Assembly: GCF_900104035.1 (NCBI RefSeq)
Contig: NZ_FNIT01000001.1
Span: 454,179 to 518,178 of the forward strand
Reading direction: 5' to 3'
Source of the DNA: Aureimonas jatrophae
GTDB lineage: Bacteria > Pseudomonadota > Alphaproteobacteria > Rhizobiales > Rhizobiaceae
DNA: 64,000 bases
In this document: piece after piece, positions 23,853 through 33,340 of the stretch
Numbering within the stretch: position 1 is the first letter of the stretch
How the letters are laid out: the number at the start of each line of letters is the position of its first letter
The notes under the pieces: model-generated
Told to the model about the DNA's origin: nothing
What the model saw: only the letters and a program-made list of their open reading frames with translations
Databases searched by the model: none
Made by a program: the position numbers and the translations under genes

Positions 23853-24557
23853 CTAAAGGAAAACGGCGGTATCGACCGTCGGCGCAAGCGCGACGTCGCG
23901 CGGCCCGTTCCCGAACGGTCGCCTGCTGGACCTCTGACGCGCCAACGGGAGCGACCGCACGATCGTGCCCGGCGACCTGTCGCGCGGCGCCGGATCGGAC
24001 CAGGTGACCTGGTGGTGTCCAGCCCAATCCTGGATCGTCCGCGCGACGGCATCGAAGAGGTGACGCTGGGGGGCAGGGTGGATCAAAGGCCGGGGGATCG
24101 GAACGCAGTCGGCCGCGGGGCGGACCGCCTCGCCGCTGTCGCGATGGCGACGGGCGTCCCGCAGGAAGTCGCGGGTCATCCGTGCCGGCAGAGGCGTCGT
24201 AAAGGCCAGCCATAGCTCGTCCGGAATGCGGCGACGCGGCACGGGCGGTGGAGCCAGGCCGTCGGTCCGGACGAACGGAGCGCCGGGCTGACCGGCGGAC
24301 ACAACGATCTCGTAGCCAAGATCGTCTTGCACGATGTCGACCAGACGTCGTCCGTTCAAACGTTCCAGCTCGCGCAGCTGCGGTCCCAGCGCGTTGCCGA
24401 TCTGAGCCAGGCGGTAGGTCGGCAGGCCGTGCGCCCGCCGTTCGCCCATGATGCGCACGACCTCGGCACCGATCTCTGCCGACAGGCGTGTTGCGGCGCA
24501 CGTCTGCTTGTTTCGCAGGATCGTAAGGTCGTCGAAGTTATCGCTGCGGCAGGACAT
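23853..24557 (-). CDS. Uncharacterised protein with possible LOTUS/OST-HTH domain
   Basis: About 234 residues from the ATG at 24557 (the frame stays open to 24734). Residues ~28-90 carry LPTYRLAQIGNALGPQL, then RLVDIVQDDLGYEIVV, a pattern like the LOTUS (OST-HTH) winged helix: leucine-rich start, 'qlG..L', 'L.dll', then a strand. Such domains bind RNA in bacteria and eukaryotes and often sit with NYN nucleases. The remainder (100-234) is Arg/Pro-rich with a less regular segment LFDAVARTIQDWAGHH. Divergent from the porin. The start is uncertain because no good ribosome site is visible. Domain assignment is by eye. Confidence 0.5.
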   Translation of the reverse strand: MSCRSDNFDDLTILRNKQTCAATRLSAEIGAEVVRIMGERRAHGLPTYRLAQIGNALGPQLRELERLNGRRLVDIVQDDLGYEIVVSAGQPGAPFVRTDGLAPPPVPRRRIPDELWLAFTTPLPARMTRDFLRDARRHRDSGEAVRPAADCVPIPRPLIHPAPQRHLFDAVARTIQDWAGHHQVTWSDPAPRDRSPGTIVRSLPLARQRSSRRPFGNGPRDVALAPTVDTAVFL

Positions 24558-24757
24558 CGTAACGAAGCCATAGTAACTGTGCTCTTGAAGCAACAAAACT
24601 ATGACACCGTTGCCACATGCTCTCAAGACACATTGTCTGTGAAGATTAAACAGGTGATGTTCGGCCCGGGAGCGACGGGGGACACCGGTGCTTTCAGCGG
24701 GCGGGCGATCAAAAGCCGACCAATGCCCGGCCATTGAATAGGACTGGAGAAAAGTTC
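24558..24757. promoter_or_regulatory. Upstream region of the porin gene
   Basis: Two hundred bases, AT-richer at 24560-24660, between the divergent uncharacterised gene and the porin start. The porin is likely highly expressed and its promoter should lie here. The ribosome binding site GGAGAA stands nine bases before the porin ATG. Confidence 0.5.
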
Positions 24758-26029
24758 ATGAACATCAAGAGCCTTCTTCTTGGCTCCGCCGCGGCGCTGG
24801 TCGCGGTTTCCGGCGCTCGCGCGGCTGACGCGGTCGTCATGGCCGAGCCCGAGCCGGTCGACTACGTCCGCGTTTGCGACGTGTACGGCAAGGGCTTCTA
24901 CTACATCCCCGGCACCGAGACCTGCCTGCGCGTCAGCGGTTACGCCCGCTTCCAGGTGAACGTCGCCGGCGACCCGGCCTTCAACCTCGAGGGTGACGAC
25001 TACCAGGTCAACACCCGCGTCCGCGCCCGCATCAACTTCGACGCCCGCGAGGAGACCGAGCTCGGCACGCTGCGCGCCTTCGTTCGCCTGCAGGCCACCA
25101 ACACCTCGGGCTCCAACAACGCCGTTCAGATCGACCAGGCCTACCTGCAGCTCGGCGGCCTGCTCATGGGTTACCGCGACACGCTGTGGTCGTCGGGCAT
25201 CGGCGGTCTCGAGGACGGCCTTCTGACGGACTCGGATCTGGTCGTCGGTGACTTCAACACCAACCAGGTCAACTACACCTTCGCCTTCGGCGGCCTGTCG
25301 GCCACGATCGGCCTCGAGGACGACTCGACGGGCGACGTTGTTCCGGACGTCCACGCCAAGCTCGTGTACTCGGGCGCCTGGGGCGGTGCCTACCTGTCGG
25401 CCGTCTACGACGAGACCTTCAACCTCGAAGACGTCGACAACGCGTTCGGCACCAACAACTTCCTGGTTGGCAACACCTTCTTCGTGCCGGGCCTTGGTCT
25501 CCAGCCGACGCTCCTGCAGGACGGCAACAACGACGCCTTCGCTCTGAAGGGCGGCGTGTCGCTGAAGGACCTGCTGGTCGCCGACTCCGAGCTGAAGATC
25601 GAGGGTCACTACGCCTTCGACCCGACCGTCTACGCTGTCATCGACGGCATCACGTCGACGGCTTCGTTCGCGGCCAACAACCCGAACATCAACAACCCGA
25701 CCCCGGGTTCGCTGCCGATCTTCCTCGAGTGGGCCGCCGGTGCGGGCTACGCGCAGGGCTTCGGCAAGCTCGGTATCGCGGTCGCCGGTCAGTACGGCCA
25801 GACCTTCGACACGACCTTCGCCACGCTCGTCCGTGCGCCGAACGGTCAGCTCGTGACTGGTTCGTTGACCTCGGAAGGCGACTACTACGCTCTGGTCGGC
25901 AACGTCGGCTACGCGATCACCCCGAACTTCAAGTCGCTGGCGGAAGTCTCCTACCGCAACGTCGACTTCGACGGCCTCGGCGAGACGGACCAGGTTTCGG
26001 GCTTCCTGCGCTTCCAGCGCGAGTTCTGA
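24758..26029 (+). CDS. Outer-membrane porin, Rhizobiales type
   Basis: 423-residue porin (Porin_2 family). A signal peptide (residues 1-22, ending SGARA before ADAVV) precedes the diagnostic N-terminal block with CDVYGKGFYYIPGTETCL and GYARFQV, in which two cysteines are conserved in Rhizobiales porins. The remainder is alternating beta-strand pattern and the protein ends in Phe (FLRFQREF), the outer-membrane insertion signal. Codon use is strongly biased, as expected for an abundant protein. ATG at 24758 rather than 24734 starts the signal peptide. Confidence 0.96.
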   Translation: MNIKSLLLGSAAALVAVSGARAADAVVMAEPEPVDYVRVCDVYGKGFYYIPGTETCLRVSGYARFQVNVAGDPAFNLEGDDYQVNTRVRARINFDAREETELGTLRAFVRLQATNTSGSNNAVQIDQAYLQLGGLLMGYRDTLWSSGIGGLEDGLLTDSDLVVGDFNTNQVNYTFAFGGLSATIGLEDDSTGDVVPDVHAKLVYSGAWGGAYLSAVYDETFNLEDVDNAFGTNNFLVGNTFFVPGLGLQPTLLQDGNNDAFALKGGVSLKDLLVADSELKIEGHYAFDPTVYAVIDGITSTASFAANNPNINNPTPGSLPIFLEWAAGAGYAQGFGKLGIAVAGQYGQTFDTTFATLVRAPNGQLVTGSLTSEGDYYALVGNVGYAITPNFKSLAEVSYRNVDFDGLGETDQVSGFLRFQREF

Positions 26030-26068
26030 TCGCACCACGCGATCGGATCTTCGATCCCGCAATCCTAG

Positions 26069-26100
26069 AAGGGGCCCGGCGCAAGCCGGGCCCTTTTCGT
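26069..26100 (+). terminator. Porin terminator
   Basis: Twelve-base hairpin (AAGGGGCCCGGC, loop GCAA, GCCGGGCCCTTT with one G-U pair) followed by TTCGTTTG, 39 bases after the porin stop. Textbook intrinsic terminator. Confidence 0.92.
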
Positions 26101-27244
26101 TTGCACGGGACGCAATGATGGACGGGGGAGAGCGCTCCGTCATGGCCCGTCCGGACGGTGCCCATCTGCAGCGTCGTCTTTGAAACTCAGGTCGAGATCC
26201 GCACGCAAGGCAGCCCGTGGACTGTCAGGCCACAGTTCTGAGTTCTGCCAATTCTGTGCAACCTTGCCTTCTCGCGACCGGCCAGCGCCGGGGAGGCGGG
26301 ACAAGCGATTGAATGCGAAACCCGAGAAAACGCCTCAGCGTCGCTCTGACGGAAAGCAAAAGGCAGGCAGCGTTCTTCCTGCGCTTGCCGGAATGCGGTC
26401 CTTCATGAATGTCGTGCTGACGACGGGCCACACCGGAAGCACCGAACGCGCTTATCTCGAAAAGAGCATGGTCAGCCGTCACGTCGCGCGTTCAGAGCGT
26501 CCCGTCGGCGCCTTTGTTCATACGCTGCGCGGACTTATGCCGTCGGCCGCTAATGCGGTTCGGCTGAGGGACGTCTGACAGAGGGGCTGGATGAACTGGT
26601 TGAAGGCTTCGCTCGAGCGAGTGCGAATTCGGCAGCGCCGCGACTGCACGTGAAGGTTGTATCCCGAGGGTTGGCTTCCGGAAAGCGACTGTGCCGTCCC
26701 GCCCTTCGCGCCCTCTATTCTTACATCCAGCTCGACGGCAGCGGTGGCGCTTACGCGGCGTCCTCACGACGATGAAGCCGACATCCTGGTGCGGCTCGCC
26801 CGTCCGGGTCCGGAGGAGGACAGCGTTGTCGTGACATTTTACGAGGTCGCGCTTTGCTCGATCGGGCTTGCAGCACGGCTGATGGGACGTGAGGCCTTCG
26901 CCACTGCTCTTTCCGACGCAGATCGGTTGTTCCGCAGCGCGGCTAGACTGAAACCGTTGCCCGATCGACTGTTGCGAGAACCGAGGAGAGCTCCTGCAAA
27001 CCGGACGCCGCATGACACGTCGTCACCGTCGCGGAGTATCGCGCAGCAGGCCGTTGGGGCGATGGTTTCGCGCTGCTAGGCATCCCGTCGCCGCCAACGA
27101 GATCGAGGTACAACGTCTTGCCGTTGCAGTTCACGAGCGGTGAGCGGCCAGGCTTCCGCCGATCGCCATTCACCGCATCGGTCCGCCAGTACGGCGACCG
27201 GGCTGCGCGTCCTGGCAGCTTCCTCGTCGCTGGCGCGACAGGCG
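26101..27244. other. Gene-poor region
   Basis: About 1.1 kb between the porin terminator and the end of the lytic transglycosylase gene without a confident gene. Open frames occur on both strands (26180-26578 +, 26492-27013 -, 26657-27079 +) but overlap each other and lack known motifs; composition is less GC-rich than the flanks. It could hold a decayed gene or a small RNA. I find no tRNA-like or IS-like structure. Confidence 0.5.
26657..27079 (+). CDS. Doubtful small open frame in the gene-poor region
   Basis: 140 codons. The central part (about residues 30-97) reads like a protein, with an acidic start HDDEADILVRL and an amphipathic stretch EVALCSIGLAARLMGREAF, while the first 30 and last 40 residues look like random translation. 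The real gene, if any, may start at an internal GTG or be a fragment of a former gene. No family recognised, no good ribosome binding site seen. Confidence 0.2.
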   Translation: MYPEGWLPESDCAVPPFAPSILTSSSTAAVALTRRPHDDEADILVRLARPGPEEDSVVVTFYEVALCSIGLAARLMGREAFATALSDADRLFRSAARLKPLPDRLLREPRRAPANRTPHDTSSPSRSIAQQAVGAMVSRC

Positions 27245-29485
27245 TTAGCTGCGGCGACCCTGCGTCAGGTCCTGCTCAATCGAGAAACCCGCGCCGAGGC
27301 GCATACGGTAGACCTGATAGTTCTCCATGACGCGCTGAACGTAGTTGCGCGTTTCGGTGAAGGGGATCAGCTCGATCCAGTCCACTACATCGTCGATGGA
27401 CTTGCCGCGCGGATCGCCGAAGCGCTCGATCCATTCGCGTGCGCGGCGCGGACCCGCGTTGTAGGCCGCGAAGGTCAGGACGTAGGAACCGTTGAACGAG
27501 TCGATCTGCTGACCGAGGTACTGCGAGCCGAGCAGCGCGTTGTAGGACGTATCGTTCAAAAGCTTTGCGTCGGAGTAGGGGAGGCCCGCGGCCTTCGCGA
27601 GTCCTCGCCCGGTGGCCGGCATGACCTGCAGAAGCCCGAGCGCCCCGACCGGCGACTTGGCGCGCGGGTTGAAGGCGCTTTCCTGGCGCGCGATGGCGTA
27701 GGCCAGCGCCTTGCCGGACGCCGAGATGTTGGCGCTCGCCGGAATGACGCCGGTCGGAAAGGCAAGAGCCGGCGCGTCGACGCCGCGTGCGTAGGCCGCC
27801 TTGCCGACCGTGAGCGCCAACGCATGATCGCCGCGCCGCTCCGCCATGGCAGACAGGAGCGCGAGCTCGCCCGGGCTGTCGAGCTGTTCGGCGAGAGCCT
27901 TGTAGAGAAGGTCGGCGCGCCAGGTCGAGTCGATCGACTCGAGCCGCTTGATCGCGCGCACCGCCTCGCGTCCCTCGAAGCGCTGGCGCTCGGCGTTGGA
28001 GGGTTTCGGATAGCTGATCTCGCCGGGCGCCCGGCCGAGCTTGGCGCTCGCCAGCTGGCCGTAGAAGGTCGCGCCGTAGCGGGCGGCCTGCGCGTAGAGC
28101 TGGTTGGCGCTGCCGGGACCGCCCGCCTGCGCCGCACGACCCATCCAGTAATAGGCGCGGCTCTGCGTGAGAGGCCGCGAGGAGATCTCGCGAATGCGCG
28201 CGAAGTGCTTCGCGGCCGTTGCCGGGTCGTTCAGGTAGCGCAGTGCGTACCACCCCGAATGAAACTCCGCCTCGACGGCTTCCGTCGTTCCCTCGGCGGA
28301 ATGGTTGGCGACGAGGCGGTAGGCGGCGCGCCGGTCGCCCTTCTCCAGGAGCATGCGCGAGATGATGCGGCGCTCGTTCCACCATGCGTCGGCGTCCACC
28401 AGCGCGGACCGGTCGCGCGGCGCCTTCTCGATCAGCGCCGCCGCCTCTTCGATGCGATCCTTCTTGCGCAGATTCTCAGCCGCCGTGAACAGGTAGGACG
28501 GATCGGAACGCTGGTTGGCGGGCACCGCCGCCAGAAGCTTGTCCGCGTTCGCCTCGCCCCGGATCGAGGCGGCCCGTGCCCGGTAGATCGTCTCCGCCCC
28601 GGCGAGCTTGGCCATGCGCTGCGCGTCGCCGGCCCGGTCCGCATACAGCAGCATGTCCATGCGGGCCTTATGGTCCGCGCGGGTCAGAAGCGTGCCGAAG
28701 TTCTCCAGCATGCGCGCCTCGACGCTCTTGTCGAAGCGCTGCGTGCGCCAGCTGCCAACGATCAGCGACTTCGCCTTGCCGGCCTGGCCGGACGCGAGGA
28801 AAGCGCGTGCCAGCGCCATCGCGCCCTCCGGCGTCTGCGGACGGTCGGAGGCAAAGGCGCCGATCACGCTCGCGGGGTCGGGCCGCTCTCGATCGAGGGC
28901 GCGCTCCAGGTTGGCGCGTACCTGATCCATGCCCGGCCAGTCGCGCAGCTCGATCGCCGTGTGCGCGATCTCCGCCGCCGGCACGTCGCTCGTGCCGCGA
29001 AGCGCGATCGCCCAGGACAGGATGTGCCGATCGAGCGAGCCTGGCACCATGCCTTCGCGGATCGACAGGGCGCGGGGAACATCGCGATAGGTGGCCTCGA
29101 GACCGGTCTTGAGGTCTCCTCGCATCGGGGCCACGCCGGACAAGCGCCCGCCCATGGCGGCGATCGACGAGGTGAAGGCGGCCGCGTCCGCCGGCGGGCT
29201 CGCCGCCGCGCGTCCTGCGACGGATGGTTGGGTCAGGGGATTGCGCGACGGGGTCGGCGCGCCGAAGCGGGCGGTGTCCGGTTCGGCGGAACGCGCTTCC
29301 ACTGGGGGCGCCTCGCGCCGACCGAACCCGAAGGACGGCATCTTGACCTGCGGAAGCGACAGGTTCGGCATCGGCAGCCGTTCCAGGAGCGACTGCGCCT
29401 GCGCACCGTCCAGGATCGATCCCGCCAGCATCACGCCGGCCAGCGCGGAAAGGGCGAACGTCTTCGCGCGGGTCGGGCGGGTCAT
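27245..29485 (-). CDS. slt: Soluble lytic murein transglycosylase
   Basis: 746-residue periplasmic lytic transglycosylase that cleaves peptidoglycan glycan strands to 1,6-anhydro-muramic ends. Signal peptide (1-30, ending GAQAQ), a Pro-rich linker, a long alpha-helical superhelix (about 120-560) and the C-terminal GH23 domain with catalytic Glu in IARQESAFNP, then GALGLLQVMPATG and FAAYNAGPRR. ATG at 29485 has AGGAG nine bases before; the frame is open to 30082 but that part is antisense to dapA. Monocistronic. Confidence 0.95.
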   Translation of the reverse strand: MTRPTRAKTFALSALAGVMLAGSILDGAQAQSLLERLPMPNLSLPQVKMPSFGFGRREAPPVEARSAEPDTARFGAPTPSRNPLTQPSVAGRAAASPPADAAAFTSSIAAMGGRLSGVAPMRGDLKTGLEATYRDVPRALSIREGMVPGSLDRHILSWAIALRGTSDVPAAEIAHTAIELRDWPGMDQVRANLERALDRERPDPASVIGAFASDRPQTPEGAMALARAFLASGQAGKAKSLIVGSWRTQRFDKSVEARMLENFGTLLTRADHKARMDMLLYADRAGDAQRMAKLAGAETIYRARAASIRGEANADKLLAAVPANQRSDPSYLFTAAENLRKKDRIEEAAALIEKAPRDRSALVDADAWWNERRIISRMLLEKGDRRAAYRLVANHSAEGTTEAVEAEFHSGWYALRYLNDPATAAKHFARIREISSRPLTQSRAYYWMGRAAQAGGPGSANQLYAQAARYGATFYGQLASAKLGRAPGEISYPKPSNAERQRFEGREAVRAIKRLESIDSTWRADLLYKALAEQLDSPGELALLSAMAERRGDHALALTVGKAAYARGVDAPALAFPTGVIPASANISASGKALAYAIARQESAFNPRAKSPVGALGLLQVMPATGRGLAKAAGLPYSDAKLLNDTSYNALLGSQYLGQQIDSFNGSYVLTFAAYNAGPRRAREWIERFGDPRGKSIDDVVDWIELIPFTETRNYVQRVMENYQVYRMRLGAGFSIEQDLTQGRRS

Positions 29486-29834
29486 GGCAAGCTCCTGCGG
29501 CGGTACGGTCGCATGCGGCGTAGCGGGCGCCTTATGCTTGCCGGAGTGTCGGCGAACACGATGAACAACGGGTAAAGCACCCCTTTCCGGACCCGAAGCG
29601 ACGAGCCGGTCACCATGGTGACCGAACCCGTCCGTGGTTCGCTTGTCTGGTTCCCGTGGCTTCATTATGGTGCCGCGAGTTTCCCGGTGCCAAGCGGCTT
29701 CGCGTCGCGTGCGAGGCACCCGGGATACGCCGCCCTTCCGCGCCTCCACCGTCGGCTCGTCTCGCGGTCTCACGCGCGGCTGGCGACAACGTGACGATGC
29801 AGCGGCCGCAACCGGCCGACGGGAGTGGCAAGGC
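29486..29834. other. Intergenic region between slt and dapA
   Basis: Some 350 bases separate the divergent slt and dapA starts. The open frame that leads into dapA from 29634 gives an Arg-rich, unstructured sequence and is not part of the enzyme. Promoters for both genes should lie here; I see no clear boxes, hairpin or RNA gene. Confidence 0.5.
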
Positions 29835-30719
29835 ATGACGTTCAAGGGCTCGCTCACCGCGCTGGTGACCCCCTTCGCCGAGGACGGCTCGCTCGACGAG
29901 GCGGGGTTCCGCCAGTTCGTGGAGTGGCAGATCGCGGAAGGCTCGCACGGCCTCGTGCCGGTCGGCACCACCGGCGAGAGCCCGACCTTGACCCATGCCG
30001 AGCACAAGCGCGTCGTGGAAATCTGCATCGAGACGGCGGCGGGTCGCGTGCCGGTGATCGCGGGGGCGGGCTCCAACAACACCGTCGAGGCGATCGATCT
30101 GGCGCGGTCCGCACAGGAGGCGGGTGCCGACGGCGTTCTCGTGGTGACGCCCTACTACAACAAGCCGACCCAGCGCGGGCTCTACGAGCATTTCGCCGCG
30201 ATCGCCCACGCCGTGACGCTGCCGATCATCATCTACAATATCCCGCCGCGCTCGGTGATCGACATGAGCCCCGAGACCATGGGGCGGCTCGCGCACGACT
30301 TCCATAACATCGCCGGCGTCAAGGACGCGACCGCCAAGCTCGACCGGGTGCCCGAACAACGCATCACATGCGGGCCGGACTTCATCCAGCTGTCCGGCGA
30401 GGACGCGACCGCGCTGGGTCACGTCGCCCACGGCGGGCGGGGTTGCATCTCGGTGACCGCGAACGTCGCTCCCCGCCTGTGCTCGGAGTTCCAGACGGCC
30501 TGTCTTGCGGGCGACTTCGGCAAGGCGCTGCAATACCAGGACCGCCTCATGCCCCTTCACAAGGCGCTGTTTCTGGAGCCCGGCGTGTGCGGCACGAAGT
30601 ACGCGCTGTCGCGCCTCGGCAAGGGTCGCGACGTCATGCGGCTGCCGCTCGTGCCGATCGAGGCGGCGACGCGCTCGGCGATCGATGCCGCGCTGGTCCA
30701 TGCCGGCCTCCTGAATTGA
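29835..30719 (+). CDS. dapA: 4-hydroxy-tetrahydrodipicolinate synthase
   Basis: Condenses pyruvate and aspartate semialdehyde in the lysine/diaminopimelate pathway. 294-residue TIM barrel with GTTGESPTL, the tyrosines in [10 protein letters not shown], the Arg near [10 protein letters not shown] and the Schiff-base lysine in [10 protein letters not shown] at 29835 is preceded by AGTGGCAAGG. It stands before smpB, a common order in this class. A GC hairpin without a T-run lies in between. Confidence 0.96.
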   Translation: MTFKGSLTALVTPFAEDGSLDEAGFRQFVEWQIAEGSHGLVPVGTTGESPTLTHAEHKRVVEICIETAAGRVPVIAGAGSNNTVEAIDLARSAQEAGADGVLVVTPYYNKPTQRGLYEHFAAIAHAVTLPIIIYNIPPRSVIDMSPETMGRLAHDFHNIAGVKDATAKLDRVPEQRITCGPDFIQLSGEDATALGHVAHGGRGCISVTANVAPRLCSEFQTACLAGDFGKALQYQDRLMPLHKALFLEPGVCGTKYALSRLGKGRDVMRLPLVPIEAATRSAIDAALVHAGLLN

Positions 30720-30762
30720 CGGCCGACGCCGCGCTCTCCACCTAAGGAGCCTGTCTTCTCGT

Positions 30763-30781
30763 CCCCGCCCGCCGGGCGGGG
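30763..30781 (+). terminator. Possible weak hairpin between dapA and smpB
   Basis: Inverted repeat CCCCGCCC, loop GCC, GGGCGGGG, 44 bases after dapA and 27 before smpB. No run of T follows, so it may be an attenuating structure or chance in GC-rich DNA. Confidence 0.3.
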
Positions 30782-30807
30782 CCCGCTTCCGGAACCGCAT
30801 CCCGACC

Positions 30808-31287
30808 ATGGCCCCTCAGACCCCCAAGCAGTCCATCGCGGCCGAGAACCGCAAGGCCCGCTTCCACTACGAGATCATCGACACGCTGGAGGCCGGCATC
30901 GTCCTGACCGGCACGGAGGTGAAGTCGCTGCGCGGGGGCAAGGCCACGATCGCCGAATCCTATGCCACGGAGGAGGGCGGGGAGATGTGGCTGATCAACT
31001 CCTTCGTGCCGGAATATCTCCAGGCCAACCGCTTCAACCACGAACCCAAGCGCCGGCGGAAGCTGCTCGTCCACAAGACGCAGCTGAACCGTCTGGCGGG
31101 CGCCGTGCAGCGGGACGGCATGACGCTCGTGCCGCTCAAGCTCTACTTCAACGAGCAGGGCCGGGCGAAGCTGGAGCTCGCCGTCGCGCGCGGCAAGAAC
31201 GCGCCCGACAAGCGCGAGACCATGAAGGAGCGCGACTGGAATCGCCAGAAGCAGCGCGTCATGAAGGAAGGCAGTCGCGGCGACTGA
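30808..31287 (+). CDS. smpB: SsrA-binding protein SmpB
   Basis: tmRNA partner in trans-translation, which frees stalled ribosomes. 159 residues: beta-barrel core with [38 protein letters not shown], and the Lys/Arg-rich C-terminal tail beginning [11 protein letters not shown] that becomes helical in the mRNA channel. Full length. The tmRNA gene itself is not in the window. Confidence 0.97.
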   Translation: MAPQTPKQSIAAENRKARFHYEIIDTLEAGIVLTGTEVKSLRGGKATIAESYATEEGGEMWLINSFVPEYLQANRFNHEPKRRRKLLVHKTQLNRLAGAVQRDGMTLVPLKLYFNEQGRAKLELAVARGKNAPDKRETMKERDWNRQKQRVMKEGSRGD

Positions 31288-31354
31288 GCCTTGCGTCGCG
31301 GCGCGCCTTGGGAAACCATGCGGTCCCGAGGACGCGTTGGGAGGCGCATTCGCG

Positions 31355-31930
31355 ATGACGAACCTCGAACATCTGCCTGAAGGCCTGACCCCGCCGGTGG
31401 ACGACGGGGCGGCGCATCATCTCGTGGGGCTTCGGCTGCCCCGTATCGTCCTGCCGGCAACGAAGGGCCCGGCTCCCGATCTGGCTGGCTTGAGCGGCTG
31501 GAGCGTTCTCTACTGCTACCCGATGACGGGGCGCCCCGGCGCGCCGCTGCCGGGCGGCTGGAACGACATACCGGGCGCACGCGGCTGCACGCCCCAGGCG
31601 TGCTCCTTCCGCGATCACTTCGCGGAGCTCCGCGCCCTCGGCGTGCGCTCGGTATTCGGCATCTCCACCCAGACCACCGCCTACCAGCGCGAAGCGGCCG
31701 AGCGGCTGCACCTGCCGTTTGCGCTCCTGTCGGACGCGGCGGGCGAACTGGCCGATCTGCTCGACCTGCCGACCTTCGAGGTCGACGGCGAGCGGCTTCT
31801 CAAGCGGCTGACCATGATCGCACACGACGGCATGATCGAGGGCGTGCTGTATCCAGTTTTTCCGCCCGATCGCAGCGCCGACGACGTCGTGCAATGGTTC
31901 GCGGCACGCCGGCTGCGTGGGCTCGACTAG
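31355..31930 (+). CDS. Peroxiredoxin, AhpC/PrxQ-like
   Basis: 191-residue thioredoxin-fold peroxidase. The redox region is ARGCTPQACSFRDHF, with a Cys pair four residues apart (C-x4-C), preceded by the strand WSVLYCYPMTGRPG. This matches the thiol-specific peroxiredoxin subfamily in which the second residue of the pair may be resolving or peroxidatic. ATG at 31355 chosen over 31337, which adds six residues. It stands between smpB and the convergent udg gene. Confidence 0.85.
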   Translation: MTNLEHLPEGLTPPVDDGAAHHLVGLRLPRIVLPATKGPAPDLAGLSGWSVLYCYPMTGRPGAPLPGGWNDIPGARGCTPQACSFRDHFAELRALGVRSVFGISTQTTAYQREAAERLHLPFALLSDAAGELADLLDLPTFEVDGERLLKRLTMIAHDGMIEGVLYPVFPPDRSADDVVQWFAARRLRGLD

Positions 31931-31934
31931 CGGT

Positions 31935-32591
31935 TCAGGCCGCGTCCACGAGCGCACGAGCCTTGGCGAACACATCGTGGAACATCGCCTCCGTGAGGCG
32001 TCCCGTGTTCGTGTTGTAGCGCGAGCAATGGTAGGACGAGACGACCGCGAAGCCCCCGACCGTCGCCACCGCGCCGTGAGCGAAGGGAGCGGCCGAGAGC
32101 TTGGCGCCCAGCGCGCGGATGGCGGACTCGTGGGCGATGCGGCCGAGCGTCACGAGAACGCGCAAGGACGGCAGATCCGCCGGCAACGGCTGGAGGAACT
32201 GTCGGCACGTGTTGATCTCGGCGCCGACCGGCTTGTTCTCCGGCGGCACGCAGCGCACCGAGTTGACGATGGCCGCCTGCGTCAGTTCCAGGGTGTCGTC
32301 GGGCCGGGCTTCGAACTCGCCGCGCGCGAAGCCGAAGAGCTTCAGCGTCGCGTAGAGAAGGTCGCCGGCGTAGTCGCCGGTGAACGCGCGGCCGGTTCGG
32401 TTCGCGCCGCGGACGCCGGGCGCCAGACCCACGACGAGCAGCTTGGCAGCGCCGAGCCCCGCACGCGGCGCAAAGACCGGCACGGGGGCGTTGAACCAGT
32501 CGGGCTCGCGTGCGCGCCACTCCTCGCGAAAGGCGACGAGGCGTGGGCAAAGCGGGCAGTCGCGTGGCGGCTCCGGAGCGTTGATGCTCAC
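31935..32591 (-). CDS. Uracil-DNA glycosylase, family 5 (UDGb)
   Basis: 218-residue iron-sulfur uracil/hypoxanthine DNA glycosylase of base-excision repair. The N-terminal CPLCPRL cysteines would bind the cluster with later ones (SVRCVPP, NTCRQF). Motif 1 reads [21 protein letters not shown], where Ala replaces the catalytic acid of other families, a mark of family 5. GTG start at 32591 overlaps the stop of the NYN gene (GTGA), so the two form an operon. The long upstream extension of the frame is a shadow. Confidence 0.9.
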   Translation of the reverse strand: MSINAPEPPRDCPLCPRLVAFREEWRAREPDWFNAPVPVFAPRAGLGAAKLLVVGLAPGVRGANRTGRAFTGDYAGDLLYATLKLFGFARGEFEARPDDTLELTQAAIVNSVRCVPPENKPVGAEINTCRQFLQPLPADLPSLRVLVTLGRIAHESAIRALGAKLSAAPFAHGAVATVGGFAVVSSYHCSRYNTNTGRLTEAMFHDVFAKARALVDAA

Positions 32592-33190
32592 TCGCCGGTG
32601 TCCTCGCCCATCGCCTCGGCACGGCGCGCCAGACGCGCCTCCCGCTCGGCGGCGGAGCGGCCGATCTCGCCCTGGAGGGATTTGAGGTCGATGAAGTTGT
32701 CGGCCTGCCGGCGCAGGTCGTCGCTGATCATCGGCGGCTGCGTGGCGAGTGTCGAGACCACGGAAACCTTGCGTCCCTTGCGCTGCAGGGCCTCCACCAG
32801 GGAGCGGAAGTCGCCGTCGCCCGAGAACAGGACGAAGTGGTCCACGGTATCGGCGAGCTCCATCGCGTCGATCGCCAGCTCGATGTCCATGTTGCCCTTG
32901 ATCCGGCGCCGGCCCTGCGCGTCCGTGAATTCCTTGGCCGGCTTGGTGACCAGCGTATAGCCGTTGTAGTCCAGCCAATCGATCAGGGGACGGATCGGCG
33001 AGTATTCCTGATCTTCCAGAAGTGCTGTGTAGTAGTAGGCGCGCAGGAGGTAGCCGCGCGACGCGAAGGCGGCGAGCAGCTTCTTGTAGTCGATGTCGAA
33101 GCCGAGCGAGCGCGAGGCCGAGTACAGGTTGGCACCATCAATGAACAGGGCGATCTTCTCGCGGGAGTCGAACATAGGCTGGTCTCGCAT
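32588..33190 (-). CDS. NYN-domain (LabA-like) putative ribonuclease
   Basis: 200-residue protein with a NYN domain (PIN-like fold): first acidic site in [10 protein letters not shown], then [14 protein letters not shown] and [20 protein letters not shown], which together supply four Asp for metal binding. The C-terminal 40 residues are charged, helical and probably flexible. Such proteins are predicted RNA nucleases. It is in the usual Hyphomicrobiales position upstream of rpoZ, divergent from it. ATG at 33190 or at 33175 could start it. Confidence 0.9.
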   Translation of the reverse strand: MRDQPMFDSREKIALFIDGANLYSASRSLGFDIDYKKLLAAFASRGYLLRAYYYTALLEDQEYSPIRPLIDWLDYNGYTLVTKPAKEFTDAQGRRRIKGNMDIELAIDAMELADTVDHFVLFSGDGDFRSLVEALQRKGRKVSVVSTLATQPPMISDDLRRQADNFIDLKSLQGEIGRSAAEREARLARRAEAMGEDTGE

Positions 33191-33340
33191 CGGGCAGCGG
33201 CGGGATGGAAACAGGGTTTAGACCGGACCGACGGCTCGATCCAGAGCATCGGTTCGGCGCGAGACTTGTATCCGGCTTGTCAAGAGGTTACAGGGAGCGC
33301 CAGCCCATCCGAAAACTCGGGACCCTTGAGGAGACAGGCC

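Noticed and set aside
27140-29575. 811-codon plus frame opposite the lytic transglycosylase
   Set aside because: Arg/Gly/Ala-rich shadow; the minus strand has a signal peptide and GH23 active site.
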